Assembly (NCBI GenBank): GCA_964640725.1
Contig: CAZXIJ010000012.1
Span: 1 to 64,000 of the forward strand
Reading direction: 5' to 3'
Source: CALHVX01 sp964640725
Lineage (GTDB): Bacteria > Pseudomonadota > Gammaproteobacteria > Pseudomonadales > Azotimanducaceae
Length of the DNA: 64,000 bases
Below the pieces are notes generated by a model. That model searched no databases. It saw only the letters and a list, made by a program, of their open reading frames with translations, and had not been told where the DNA came from. The position numbers were made by a program, and so were the translations under genes. Below are positions 48,426-57,342 of the stretch, piece after piece. The first letter of the stretch is position 1. Each line of letters opens with the position of its first letter.

Positions 48426-49116
48426 CCGCAACCTGCTGCGCGGCGCGCTGCCGGCAGCCCTGCTCGCATCGCTGCTGCTTTCGCACAGCTTCCCGGGGCT
48501 GGCCGCAGCGCCTTCGCTGGCGGAAGCGCCGGCACAATCGCCGCCCATCGCCGCCGGCGCTCCCTTGCCGCCGGCGGTCCTCGAAGCGCTGCAGCAGCTG
48601 AGTTTTCCGCCAGACCAGCCGGTCGGGTTTGCTCAGCACCAGAGCAGCCCCATGTTCAAGCGATCAGTCAGCAGCCGCGGCCAGCTATGGCGGGAAACCG
48701 GCGGCGCTCTGCTCATGCAGGTCGCGCACCCGGTGCCGGAGCTGCGGCGAATTGACGGGCAAACGCTCACCATCCGGCGCCCGAGCAAGGCCCGCGAAAC
48801 CGTGCAGCCGCTGCCGGCCAGCGCCTTCGATCGTGTCCGTCACCAGCTGACGCTCAACGATCGCAAACCCGGGGATCTATTGCTGCTCGCCGCCAGCGCC
48901 CTGTTGAACGGCAATTTCAAATGGATCGAGGCTCACTTCCATGGCCACCTCGGCGAGGCTCCGGAATCTGTGGTGCTGAGCCCAAAGCGTCCGGCCGTGC
49001 GGAAATCCTTGCCGCGCCTGACCTTGATCATCGCTGCGGATCAGCTGCGCAGCCTGCGGGCAGACCGCGGCGGCCGCGGCACTCAGCAGTTCGACTTTAG
49101 CCCGCTGCCGCCGTGA
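48418..49116 (+). CDS. LolA-family outer-membrane carrier-like protein (ApeL-like)
   Basis: A 232-residue exported protein: signal peptide LLASLLLSHSFPGLAAA. The mature part has the LolA-like half-barrel pattern, with FKRSVSSRGQLWRETGGALL and PRLTLIIAADQLRSLRADRG. Such LolA relatives are constant members of aryl-polyene clusters beside an MMPL exporter and are thought to move the pigment lipid across the periplasm. Overlaps the upstream gene by eight bases and the MMPL gene by four (GTGA). Confidence 0.82.
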   Translation: MPDRNLLRGALPAALLASLLLSHSFPGLAAAPSLAEAPAQSPPIAAGAPLPPAVLEALQQLSFPPDQPVGFAQHQSSPMFKRSVSSRGQLWRETGGALLMQVAHPVPELRRIDGQTLTIRRPSKARETVQPLPASAFDRVRHQLTLNDRKPGDLLLLAASALLNGNFKWIEAHFHGHLGEAPESVVLSPKRPAVRKSLPRLTLIIAADQLRSLRADRGGRGTQQFDFSPLPP

Positions 49117-51422
49117 CCGACGGTCAGGAAACGCCGCCCGTCGCTCGCCTGGCGCTCCTGACGGTGGTGCTGGCGCTACTCGCTGCCGTCGCCGTCAGCC
49201 AGCTCCGGCTGAGCTACACGCTCACGTTCTTTCTGCCCGAGCCGCAAACACCCTCGCAGCGCGTGCTGGCCGATCGGCTCGGCCAGGGACCAGGCGCGGC
49301 CCTGCTTTTTGTCGATATTGGCAGCGCCGGTCAGGCAGCGCGCTCGCGACTGCTATCGAAGTGGCAACAGGCACCGCCCCCGGGCATCGCTGTGGTCTGG
49401 CCCCGGGAGGATTCGACCCTCGCCGTGCCAGGGCCGCTCATGGCCGGGCGCCTTGCCCTCGCGCCCCAACCTCAGGATGCTGATGCCTGGGCCCGGGTAC
49501 TCGCCGATCGCGCGAACGATCTGGCGAGCGTGCCGGACGATGCACTGTTTGACCTGGTCGCCCGGGACCCGACGCTGCAGACCCTCGGTGCTTTGCAGCA
49601 GTTTTTGCCGGCGGTCAGCCGCAGCGGTCCCCAGAACAAAGCGCTGCTGGTGCTGCAGGCTACAGCACCGGTGTTTGCCATCGCCGAGCAGCAGGAAGTG
49701 CTGGCAGCTCTGCGTGCGGCCCTGACCGCAGCCGGCGCACCAGACGCGCGCATCTACGGCACCGCTGCCTACGGGGCGAGTCTGCAAAAATCGGTATCTC
49801 GCGAGTCGGCCTTGTTCACCGGCGTCGCTGGCCTGGCTCTGGCGGTCCTGGTGGGCTTGCGCTTTCGCTCCCTCCGGCTGGTGATCGTCAGCGCTCTGTC
49901 CCTGGCCGTCGGCGGCGCGACCGGCCTTGCGTTGCTGGCGCTGACCAGCCCCGTCGTGCACGGCATTACCCTGGCCTTTGGCTTCACGCTGCTGGGGGTC
50001 GCCATCGACTACCCGCTGCACACGCTCACACACCGGCAGCTGGGCGCGAGCGATCACCGTGAGCTGTGGCGCACGCTCAGTCTCGGCGTGGCCAGCACGC
50101 TCTGTGCCTACGGCGCGTTTCTGCTCAGCGGCGCTCAGGGCATCAGCCAGCTGGGCCTGTTTGCTATTGGCGGCATCACCGGCGCCGCGCTCGCCACCCG
50201 CTTCCTGGACACCTCGGCGCGAGCGCCCCGGTTGCCGACTGCCGCGGACGCGCCGGCGCCGCCGCGCGAGCTGCAGCTCAATCACGCTCCCTGGCTGTTG
50301 GCGCTTGCCCTGACAATGCCCGTGCTCCTCACGGACAGCCCATTCAGTAATGACCTCAGCGCCCTGACGCCGGTGCCCGCCGCGACCCTGGCGGAGGACA
50401 CGGCCCTGCGGCGACAGTTCGGGACTGTAGACCTGCGCTATCTGATCGCGCTGAGCCACCGGGACCAGGACGCGGTGCTGGCCGCGACGGAACGGCTGAG
50501 CCGGGTGCTCGACGCCGCGGTCCAGGCCGGCGAGCTAAGCGGCTACGGTGCGGTCAGCGCCATCCTGCCGAGCGCAGCGCGGCAAACGCAACACTGGCAG
50601 GCGCTGCAGCGCGACCCGGCTGCGGACCGGTCGGCATTCAACGCCGCCCTCGCCGCGTCCCCGTTTGCTGCTGATGCCTTCGACGGTTACTGGCAGGATC
50701 GCGCGCCTGGGCCAGGCACCCTGCCCGCGCCTGCGCTTGCAGACTTTCCCGCCACTTCGCCGCTGGGCAGCGCGCTGCGCGCGCAGCTCTACGAGCGCGG
50801 CGATGAGTGGCACAGCCTGGTGTACCTGCGTGGCCTGGCAGAGCCGCGCCTGCTCGCGCAGCGGTTGCGCTCGGCGCCAGCCAGCATAGCCGCTGACCGC
50901 CCCATCCTTGTCGACCTCAAACAGGCCGCCAACCGCCTGGTCGCGAGCTACCGGGACCGGTTGCTGCTGGTGGAAAGCGCCGCGCTCGGTCTGGTTCTGT
51001 TGTTGCTCTGGCTGGCTACCCGGGAATTGCGGCGCGCGATCTGGCTGACCGGGTGTGTTGCGGCGGCGGTGGCCGTGAGCGCCGCTGTGGCCTTGTCTTT
51101 CGGCCGCGCGCTGTCGCTGTTCGATCTGGTATCCCTGGCCCTGGTCGCGGGTCTGGGCCTGGACTACGGCTTGTTCTACAGCACCGCGCGGGGCGCGGCG
51201 CAAGATTACCGCGCGCGCCACCGGGCCGTGTCCCTGTGCGCGCTATCGAGCTTGCTGGTGTTCGGGATCCTGTCCCTGTCGAGCGTGCCGCTGCTGCGCG
51301 GCATCGGGCTGACCGTCGCGGTTGGCGTGGTCGCCGCGTACCTGCTGACGCGTCTGGGGCGCTACCGGCTTGCTGCAGACACCGGCGGCTCGAACAGCTC
51401 GCCGCTAAAGCCGCGCACCTGA
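49113..51422 (+). CDS. MMPL/RND-type exporter (ApeM-like)
   Basis: A 769-residue inner-membrane transporter. The pattern is one transmembrane helix (LALLTVVLALLAAVAVSQL), a periplasmic domain, five helices (including LFTGVAGLALAVLVGL and GITLAFGFTLLGVAIDYPLH), a second periplasmic domain, and a repeated set of five (SAALGLVLLLLWLA, LFDLVSLALVAGLGLDYGLF). The GVAIDYPLH and GLGLDYGLF motifs carry the proton-relay Asp-Tyr pairs of MMPL proteins. Likely flips the polyene lipid to the periplasm. GTG start overlapping the LolA-like stop; 3' end overlaps the convergent halogenase-like gene by 61 bases. Confidence 0.9.
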   Translation: MTDGQETPPVARLALLTVVLALLAAVAVSQLRLSYTLTFFLPEPQTPSQRVLADRLGQGPGAALLFVDIGSAGQAARSRLLSKWQQAPPPGIAVVWPREDSTLAVPGPLMAGRLALAPQPQDADAWARVLADRANDLASVPDDALFDLVARDPTLQTLGALQQFLPAVSRSGPQNKALLVLQATAPVFAIAEQQEVLAALRAALTAAGAPDARIYGTAAYGASLQKSVSRESALFTGVAGLALAVLVGLRFRSLRLVIVSALSLAVGGATGLALLALTSPVVHGITLAFGFTLLGVAIDYPLHTLTHRQLGASDHRELWRTLSLGVASTLCAYGAFLLSGAQGISQLGLFAIGGITGAALATRFLDTSARAPRLPTAADAPAPPRELQLNHAPWLLALALTMPVLLTDSPFSNDLSALTPVPAATLAEDTALRRQFGTVDLRYLIALSHRDQDAVLAATERLSRVLDAAVQAGELSGYGAVSAILPSAARQTQHWQALQRDPAADRSAFNAALAASPFAADAFDGYWQDRAPGPGTLPAPALADFPATSPLGSALRAQLYERGDEWHSLVYLRGLAEPRLLAQRLRSAPASIAADRPILVDLKQAANRLVASYRDRLLLVESAALGLVLLLLWLATRELRRAIWLTGCVAAAVAVSAAVALSFGRALSLFDLVSLALVAGLGLDYGLFYSTARGAAQDYRARHRAVSLCALSSLLVFGILSLSSVPLLRGIGLTVAVGVVAAYLLTRLGRYRLAADTGGSNSSPLKPRT

Positions 51423-52951
51423 TCCAGCGGCGGCGCCGCTCGGCCCGCCCCGTGCCCCGCCAGAATCTGCTGCACGCCAGCGGCCGCGGCTTCGAGCTGG
51501 GCGACGCTGCGCGCCAGCCGGGTGCCAACGGCATCGTTACTGCCAGCCAACAGGTCTTCTTTCAACTCATGAAACAGCGGGACGGCATGATGGTCGTAAA
51601 AACGCCCTTCACCGCCGACCCGCTGCCCGGCCCGGGCCACCTCGCGAAAGCGCTTCTGCATGCCGGAGTTCAGCGCGGCCACCCGTAACAGCATCTGCTG
51701 CTCGCGCCGCATGAACTGCACGTCTTTGTAGGCCCCGGAAAAATACAGCTTCGACAGCACGGCCCAGTAGTAGGCGTAGTCCCACAGCGTCTTCGCAACC
51801 ATGAAGTCCCGATTGCCAAAGCCGCCGTACTGGCCTCGATACAAAGACAGGGTGCTGGTGAAGAAGGAAAAGAAGTACCCCTGGTAGTCGGCTACCCGGC
51901 GGGCATCTCCGCCGCTGGCGATCAGTTCCGTGATGTAGCCGTTGGCCAGGGCGATAAAGTCACTGCCCGGAGAGTACAGCGGGTCCGAAAAGATGCCTGC
52001 GTCGCCGGTGGACATCCAGCCCTGCTCCGAGAACACCTGCGCGCTGGTGACCGCGTAATTCTCCAGTACGTGATAGTCGAGCGGCGGCCGCTGCGCCAGT
52101 ACCCGGGCAATGATCGGATGTTCGTCAGCCAGCCATCGAAGCAGATCGCCGTGCTTTCGAACCTGGGCCAGGGGCAGGCGCCGGGGATCAAACACCAGCC
52201 CGACACTGGTCGCGTTGGACGCCAGGGGAATCAGCCACAGCCAGTACCCGGGGCCCGTAAAGTGATTCGTGCTGAGCCGCCGCGACTGGCCATGGCAACG
52301 AGACTGCCAACGGCTGTCGTCGCTGAGGCCGTCCAGCTCGATGTCGCCTTCCACCCGAAACCAGATGGCGGTGTTGTTGTGCCGAGCCGGACGCGACAGG
52401 TCTTCGCCCTTGCGGACCCAGGCACGCCGCCCGCTGGCGTCCACCAGGTAGCGCGCCTGCAGCCGGCGCTCGCCGGTCGCGTCGCGCAGGCGCACGCGGT
52501 GAGCGCCGTTGCCAAGATCCACATCGCGCACCGTGGTGCCGTCCAGCACCTCGATGCCGTCCTCGCGGCAGACCTCCGCCAGATGGTTTTCGAAGCGGCC
52601 CCGGTCGAGCTGGTAGGTCGGTATCGGCAGGACCCGGCTCGCACCGATCTCGTCGTAGCGCGACAGGTCATCGTCAATCGCAGCTTCGCCGCGCAGGAAC
52701 AGGCGCAAGCCGAACTTCGGCAGCTGCATGGTCTCGAGGTGCTCGGCCAGCCCCAGCTCGTTCGCGAGATAGTGGGACGCAAGCTCGACGGTCGACTCGC
52801 CGACCTTGTGCGTTGCGTCCGCGACGGGAAACCGTCGATGTTCCGCCACCGTAATGTCGAGGCCCGGGGCTCGCTGCTTGAGCTGGCGCGCGAGGGTCAG
52901 GCCAGCAAAGCCGCCACCGAGAATGCAAACGTCGAGCTGTTCCGTGCTCAT
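51362..52951 (-). CDS. FAD-dependent halogenase-like oxidoreductase
   Basis: A 529-residue flavoprotein of the tryptophan-halogenase superfamily. The FAD site is LGGGFAGLTLA (11-21), the second flavin motif is KVGESTVE (49-56), the catalytic lysine of halogenases is K79 in LPKFGLRLF, and the WxWxIP signature is exact in GYWLWLIPL (W237, W239, I241-P242). Halogenases use FADH2, O2 and halide to make hypohalous acid that the lysine carries to the substrate. Xanthomonadin clusters contain a reductase/halogenase of this kind, and xanthomonadins are brominated. Here the gene ends an operon with the chain-length factor and ketosynthase (ATGA overlap). A non-halogenating oxidoreductase remains possible. 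Confidence 0.8.
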   Translation of the reverse strand: MSTEQLDVCILGGGFAGLTLARQLKQRAPGLDITVAEHRRFPVADATHKVGESTVELASHYLANELGLAEHLETMQLPKFGLRLFLRGEAAIDDDLSRYDEIGASRVLPIPTYQLDRGRFENHLAEVCREDGIEVLDGTTVRDVDLGNGAHRVRLRDATGERRLQARYLVDASGRRAWVRKGEDLSRPARHNNTAIWFRVEGDIELDGLSDDSRWQSRCHGQSRRLSTNHFTGPGYWLWLIPLASNATSVGLVFDPRRLPLAQVRKHGDLLRWLADEHPIIARVLAQRPPLDYHVLENYAVTSAQVFSEQGWMSTGDAGIFSDPLYSPGSDFIALANGYITELIASGGDARRVADYQGYFFSFFTSTLSLYRGQYGGFGNRDFMVAKTLWDYAYYWAVLSKLYFSGAYKDVQFMRREQQMLLRVAALNSGMQKRFREVARAGQRVGGEGRFYDHHAVPLFHELKEDLLAGSNDAVGTRLARSVAQLEAAAAGVQQILAGHGAGRAAPPLDQVRGFSGELFEPPVSAASR

Positions 52952-53772
52952 GCCTGTGCCTCAAAGCTGATCTCAAGATGGGCAGCGGGGGCTGCCGGCA
53001 CCGCGACCGCGTCGTCGTCGCGCGCGCCGCAAAGTCGCTCTACGAGCGTCAAGCCAGCGCCAACGGGGTTGGCCTGCGCCAGGGCCGCAAGCCAGGGGTG
53101 ATCAGGCGCCAGGGCGCCCTCGTGCGCCAGGGCGCCCGGCTCCGCCCGATAGGCGAGCGCTGCCCGGGCCAGCACCGGGCCCTTGGGCCGCCAGCCGGCA
53201 GGCGCAACGACGAGCGCGATCCCGAGCGACTCCTGCACCGGCTCGATCGTGTCGAAAGGCGCCTCGCAGGCGATATCGCTCGCCACCAGCAGAACCGGGG
53301 CCGCCGCAGCGATAGCCTGGCTCGAAGCTTCCAGCAGCCCGGCCCCAAAGCTCTCGCGAAAGCCGCCGACAAAGCTGCTCGGCGCCCGGTTGCCCGCACT
53401 GATGGTCCAGTAGCCGGAGGGCGCGTTGTGCACCGAGTTGTGAAACTTGGTTGGCGACAACAGCTTCTCCGGCGCCGCCAGCTTGCGACACATGTAGTCG
53501 GTGATCGCGGTATCGCCCATGGCAGAGGCAAACACCGAAGCCGGCTCGCTCTTGTCGAGGCCCGCACGCTCGCAGGCCTCATGCGCCACCGTCACCGCCA
53601 GGTTGATCATGAGGCCGGCGCGACGGCGCTCCCGCGGCGCGATGGCCTCGGGCCGCGGGGCGATGAAAGCCGCGTCGGGATCCAGCTCGCCGTGATCGAG
53701 CAGCGCGAGGCAAGCATCCATGCCCGGCACATGGCGGGCCCAGATGCCGGCGCCCAGAAAATCGATATTCAT
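52948..53772 (-). CDS. Ketosynthase-like chain-length factor (ApeC-like)
   Basis: A 274-residue protein of the beta-ketoacyl-synthase-like type (Ketoacyl-synt_2) found in aryl-polyene and related clusters. The typical block SPTKFHNSVHNAPSGYW then TISAGNRAPSSFVGGF is present, and the KS active-site cysteine is absent, as expected of this family. It corresponds to the N-terminal half of a ketosynthase and would pair with the full KS downstream gene to set chain length. A 14-base direct repeat (GCGCCAGGGCGCCC) occurs twice near its 3' end (about 53110-53145). Overlaps both neighbours by four bases. Confidence 0.87.
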   Translation of the reverse strand: MNIDFLGAGIWARHVPGMDACLALLDHGELDPDAAFIAPRPEAIAPRERRRAGLMINLAVTVAHEACERAGLDKSEPASVFASAMGDTAITDYMCRKLAAPEKLLSPTKFHNSVHNAPSGYWTISAGNRAPSSFVGGFRESFGAGLLEASSQAIAAAAPVLLVASDIACEAPFDTIEPVQESLGIALVVAPAGWRPKGPVLARAALAYRAEPGALAHEGALAPDHPWLAALAQANPVGAGLTLVERLCGARDDDAVAVPAAPAAHLEISFEAQA

Positions 53773-54935
53773 GAGGCTCCGAAAACCACGCTGCAGTTGT
53801 TGCCGCCAAAGCCAAAGCTGTTGCTAAGCGCCGTGCGGATGTTCTGTTCCCGGCTAGCCAGCAGCAGCTCGAAGGGCGCCTCGGCAGTGTCGGTGTTCAT
53901 CGTGCCTGGCAACAGGCCGAGCTGCAGCGCCTCCAGGCACAGCGCGCACTCGACGATGCCCGCCGCGCCCAGGGTATGGCCTGTCCAGCCTTTGGTGGCG
54001 CTGGCAACAGTCGCCGGCCCGAACAAGTCGCCACACACACGCCCTTCGGTCTCGTCGTTCGCCCGGGTTCCCGTGCCGTGCAGGTTGACGTAATCCACAT
54101 CAGCCATGGTCATGCTGGCAGCGGCCAGAGCGCGCTCCATGGACAATCGGGCACCGAGCCCCTCCGGATGCGCGCTGGACATATGATGCGCATCGCAACT
54201 CTCGCCCGTGCCAAGGAGCGCCAGGCCGGAATCGCCAGGCGCCCGGGTGAGGAGCGCAAAGCCTGCGGCTTCGCCGAGGCTGATTCCGGTGCGGTCCGGC
54301 GCGAACGGCCGGCACGGCTCGGGGGAGACCAGCTGCAGGGAGTGAAACCCGTAAATCACGCTCAGGCAAAGCGTGTCGGCACCGCCCACAAGCACCGCGT
54401 CAACGAGCCCCTGGGCAAGCCAGCGATCGGCCGTGGCGAACACCTTGGCACTGGAGGCGCAGGCGGCACTCACGGTGAGCCGCGGGCCGGCGATGCCCAG
54501 CTCGGCCGCCGCAAAGTCCCCCGGCGCGTGCGGGTTATGCGTGAGCGGTTGCCGATAGGACGGCGCGAAGCTGCCGTCATCCTCGAGGGCGCTGTAGGCC
54601 GTTTCCGTCCGATCAATGCTGGACGTGCTGGTGCCCATGACCAGCCCGACCCGGCTGGCCCCGTAGCGCTCGACCGCGCCGGCGACCGCCTCCCGGCAGC
54701 CGTCCTGGTCCAGCGCCAGCCGGACCAGCGCGTTGTTGCGGCTTCGACGTTCTGCTGGCAGCGGGTCGACCAATTGATCCAGGGCATCGATGCGCCCGAG
54801 ATAGCAGGGCACATCGCAGTCCGGCCAGGGGGCGCTGGACAGCCCGGACTGGCCGGAACGCAGGGCCGTGCGCAGGGCCGCCAGGCCCGTGCCAAGTGCA
54901 CAGGTCAGGGTGTAATGCTCGATATAGCTGGGCAA
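53769..54935 (-). CDS. Beta-ketoacyl-ACP synthase (ApeO-like)
   Basis: A 388-residue type II ketosynthase. Active-site Cys is C159 in SAACASSAKVF, with the two histidines in NLHGTGTRANDE and GWTGHTLGAAGIVE, and the C-terminal NSFGFGGNNCSVVFG. It extends ACP-bound chains, probably with the chain-length factor encoded next. TTG start; GAGAGGA lies 11 bases upstream. It follows the phosphopantetheinyl-transferase-like gene by 21 bases in the central minus-strand operon. Confidence 0.9.
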   Translation of the reverse strand: MPSYIEHYTLTCALGTGLAALRTALRSGQSGLSSAPWPDCDVPCYLGRIDALDQLVDPLPAERRSRNNALVRLALDQDGCREAVAGAVERYGASRVGLVMGTSTSSIDRTETAYSALEDDGSFAPSYRQPLTHNPHAPGDFAAAELGIAGPRLTVSAACASSAKVFATADRWLAQGLVDAVLVGGADTLCLSVIYGFHSLQLVSPEPCRPFAPDRTGISLGEAAGFALLTRAPGDSGLALLGTGESCDAHHMSSAHPEGLGARLSMERALAAASMTMADVDYVNLHGTGTRANDETEGRVCGDLFGPATVASATKGWTGHTLGAAGIVECALCLEALQLGLLPGTMNTDTAEAPFELLLASREQNIRTALSNSFGFGGNNCSVVFGAS

Positions 54936-54956
54936 CGGTATCAGTGTCCTCTCGGT

Positions 54957-55607
54957 TCAGGGCGCAGTCAGGAGCGTGCAGGCCACGAGCCCCGGGGCCG
55001 GTGTGTGCCACGCGATCTCGGCAGTGCCGGCCGGCAGGGCCAGCCGCTGCAGCGCGCCGTCGCGTGCCCGATAGTCAGCTGCGCAGTCTAGCGCAGCGAA
55101 AATCGTACGGGCGTCAGCGCCGCCGACCTCGGGCTCGCGAGCCGCTTTGAAGCAGGATTCCGCAAGGGTCCAGCGGCGGTAAAACTGCGCCAGCGATGCG
55201 CTGCTACGCGGCCACCCCAGAAAGCGCTCCAACCGCTGATAGCAGCGGGGCCGGCAGCGCTCGATATCGGCGCCCAAAGCCGTGTTCGGCCGGGCGGTCG
55301 CGGCGGCCAGGGTCCAGGCTCCGGAATGCGCAAAGGCCAGCCGCCAGGGACCGCCGGCCCGGGGCGGGCTGTTTCGCGGCCAGCACACCGGTCCCAGAGG
55401 GCCTGGGGCGGAGGGATCCAGCGCGGCCGCCAGCCGCAGCAGCCCCTGCCGGGCTCGCGGCTTGCCCCGCCTGCGGCGCTGTACCGCGACGCCCAGGCCG
55501 CCTGCCCCAGGAATTGCGAGGCTCGCCGTCCAGCCGGCCTCGGCATGCGAGGCCAGGGCCGCACTGTCCGGGACAGTGCCGTCGTTGCTCGGGGCCAGTA
55601 CGCCCAA
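54957..55607 (-). CDS. 4'-phosphopantetheinyl transferase superfamily protein
   Basis: A 216-residue protein. The Sfp-type signature is visible: ALGADIERCRP with D114 and E116 as metal ligands, and FYRRWTLAESCFKA with W146, E150 and K154 (the usual KE is AE). It would convert apo-ACPs of the cluster to the holo form. The N-terminal half is degenerate compared with full-length Sfp, so activity is less sure. TTG start with AGAGG seven bases upstream. First gene of the minus-strand operon and divergent from the acyltransferase operon (101 bases between starts). Confidence 0.75.
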   Translation of the reverse strand: MGVLAPSNDGTVPDSAALASHAEAGWTASLAIPGAGGLGVAVQRRRRGKPRARQGLLRLAAALDPSAPGPLGPVCWPRNSPPRAGGPWRLAFAHSGAWTLAAATARPNTALGADIERCRPRCYQRLERFLGWPRSSASLAQFYRRWTLAESCFKAAREPEVGGADARTIFAALDCAADYRARDGALQRLALPAGTAEIAWHTPAPGLVACTLLTAP

Positions 55608-55708
55608 TTTTCAGCCTCTGCGGGTTCCTGATCGCAGGCCGTGCCTGCTTCTGGTGCGCTAGGTTAAACTAGCGTCCTCAATCGCACATCCTGCGCAGTA
55701 CCGGGTCG

Positions 55709-56560
55709 ATGTCGGAAACCTCAACAAGCTATTTCGCGGCGCCGCAGGCCAGCGGCAACTGGCTTTGGCGCGCCTGGCAGGCGCTGACCATGCCGATTTT
55801 CTACCCGCTGTTCAGCGTCGGTTGCCTGTGGATTCTGGGGCTGGCTCTGGTTGCCCGCATGCGCTTCGCGGACCCTGCTGCCCGGGCCTTCTGGCTGCGG
55901 GCGCGCATGAGCCGCATCGCGCGCAGCTGGCTCCGCCTGGGATCCGGCCTGGGCCTGTTGCAGCACGATGTCCTGCGGGCGCGCCCCGCGTTGCAACCTG
56001 GCAGCATCGTGATCGCGAACCATCCGTCGCTGGTGGACGTGGTCTTCGTGCTCGCCGAGCTGCCGCAGCTGTGCTGCGTCCTCAAGAGCGAGCTGAGCAC
56101 GGTGCCGGTGCTGGGCAGCGTCACTCGGGTTCTCAATTACCTGAGCAACGCCGATCCGGAGCACCTGCTCCGGGAAGGCGAAAAGCGGCTGCAGGCCGGC
56201 GAATCGCTGCTCATCTTTCCGGAAGGCACGCGCACCAAGGGTGCTCGCACCCTGGCGTTCAAGCTCGGCGCCGTGGAGCTCGCGCTGCGCACCGGCGCGC
56301 CGGTGCAGCCTGTGGTCATTCACTACCACGGCCGCTATCTGAGCGGCCTTGGACGCTGGTATCAGATGCCCCGGGAACGGCTGCACTACACCGTCGAGAT
56401 ACCGGAGCCGGTCCCGCCGCCGAGCGCCACAAACACGCGCCAGCGACGGGCCCTGCGCCCGCGCTTCCGGCAGGCACTGGAACGCGGCTTCGAGGCGCGT
56501 CTGAATCATCGCTTTCCGGGCGGTGCGCGATTCTTTCCCACCGCCGGGAGCGCGGCATGA
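55709..56560 (+). CDS. PlsC-like lysophospholipid acyltransferase (ApeD-like)
   Basis: A 283-residue membrane acyltransferase of the 1-acylglycerol-3-phosphate acyltransferase family. An N-terminal membrane helix (PIFYPLFSVGCLWILGLAL, about 30-48), the HX4D catalytic motif in VIANHPSLVDVVFV, and the phosphate-binding FPEGTRTKGARTLAFK are present. It is the first gene of the second plus-strand operon and matches the aryl-polyene acyltransferase that helps make the lipid anchor. Its stop overlaps the second ACP start (ATGA, 56557-56560). Confidence 0.9.
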   Translation: MSETSTSYFAAPQASGNWLWRAWQALTMPIFYPLFSVGCLWILGLALVARMRFADPAARAFWLRARMSRIARSWLRLGSGLGLLQHDVLRARPALQPGSIVIANHPSLVDVVFVLAELPQLCCVLKSELSTVPVLGSVTRVLNYLSNADPEHLLREGEKRLQAGESLLIFPEGTRTKGARTLAFKLGAVELALRTGAPVQPVVIHYHGRYLSGLGRWYQMPRERLHYTVEIPEPVPPPSATNTRQRRALRPRFRQALERGFEARLNHRFPGGARFFPTAGSAA

Positions 56561-56787
56561 GCCTCGACCTGACCGCCCTGAAAGCCCTGCTGGCCAGCGA
56601 GTTTGAGATCGACCCGGCCCTCATCACCCCCGAAGCCGACCTGTTCGACGACCTTGAGGTCGACAGCATCGACGCCATCGACATCCTGGCCCGGTTGCGG
56701 GACCTGACCGGGGTCGATATCCCGACCGATGCCCTGAAGACCGTCCGCACAGTGGGTGACGTGATGGCCCTGCTCGAGCCCAGCTGA
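56557..56787 (+). CDS. Second acyl carrier protein of the polyene cluster
   Basis: A 76-residue ACP. The phosphopantetheine serine is S37 in DDLEVDSIDAIDIL. It lies in a longer frame that reads through the upstream acyltransferase gene; the real start is the ATG at 56557 in the ATGA overlap. Aryl-polyene systems use two ACPs with different clients; this is the one linked to the second operon. Start to stop length is normal for FAS/PKS II ACPs. Confidence 0.92.
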   Translation: MSLDLTALKALLASEFEIDPALITPEADLFDDLEVDSIDAIDILARLRDLTGVDIPTDALKTVRTVGDVMALLEPS

Positions 56788-56790
56788 GTC

Positions 56791-57342
56791 TTGCGCATCC
56801 TGATCCTCGCGGGCTTCGCAGCGTTTCCCCTGTTTCTGTACCTGCTGCGTGAGCACCTGTCGGCCGCCGCCCTCATCGGTCTGTTTGCCGCGCTGGCCGG
56901 AGCCCGGCTGTTGCTCGCCAGCCAGCTGCGCGCCGGTTGGCGGTTGGCACTGCTGGCACTGCTGGCAGCCTTCACAGCGATCGCCCTGAACAGTCACGGG
57001 CTGCAGGTGCTGATGGTATATCCCGTGCTGTTCAGCCTCGCCGCCAGCGCCTGGTGCGCCTGGACCCTGCGCCATCCGCCGTCGGCGATCGAACGGCTGG
57101 CCCGGCTCTCCGGCATGCCCGTTGACGCCGCGGGAGAACGCTACACCCGGGGCGTCACCTGGCTCTGGCTCGGCTTTTTCCTGATCAACGCCGGCATTGC
57201 CGCCTGGACTGCATGGCACGGCGACACCGCCCTGTGGAGCCTGTACAACGGCCTGGCGAGCTACCTGTTGGTGGCATTGCTGTTTGCCGGGGAATGGCTT
57301 TTCCGGGGCTTTTACCGCCGGCGCCTGGCGGCCCGCCAGTGA
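56791..57342 (+). CDS. COG4648-type integral membrane protein (ApeG-like)
   Basis: A 183-residue membrane protein with about five to six helices: ILILAGFAAFPLFLYLL, ALIGLFAALAGARLLLA, RLALLALLAAFTAIALN, VLMVYPVLFSLAASAW, and LWLGFFLINAGIAAWTAW then YLLVALLFAGEWLF. It matches the COG4648 proteins that always accompany aryl-polyene genes; their role is unknown. TTG start three bases after the ACP stop. The next gene starts in the GTGA overlap at its stop. Confidence 0.83.
   Translation: MRILILAGFAAFPLFLYLLREHLSAAALIGLFAALAGARLLLASQLRAGWRLALLALLAAFTAIALNSHGLQVLMVYPVLFSLAASAWCAWTLRHPPSAIERLARLSGMPVDAAGERYTRGVTWLWLGFFLINAGIAAWTAWHGDTALWSLYNGLASYLLVALLFAGEWLFRGFYRRRLAARQ

Noticed and set aside
53110..53145. 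14-base direct repeat as regulatory site
   Set aside because: Lies in coding sequence of the chain-length factor and encodes Ala/Leu-rich residues; likely compositional.
52948..53772. Truncated or broken ketosynthase lacking active-site cysteine
   Set aside because: The length and missing cysteine are normal for ApeC-type chain-length factors.
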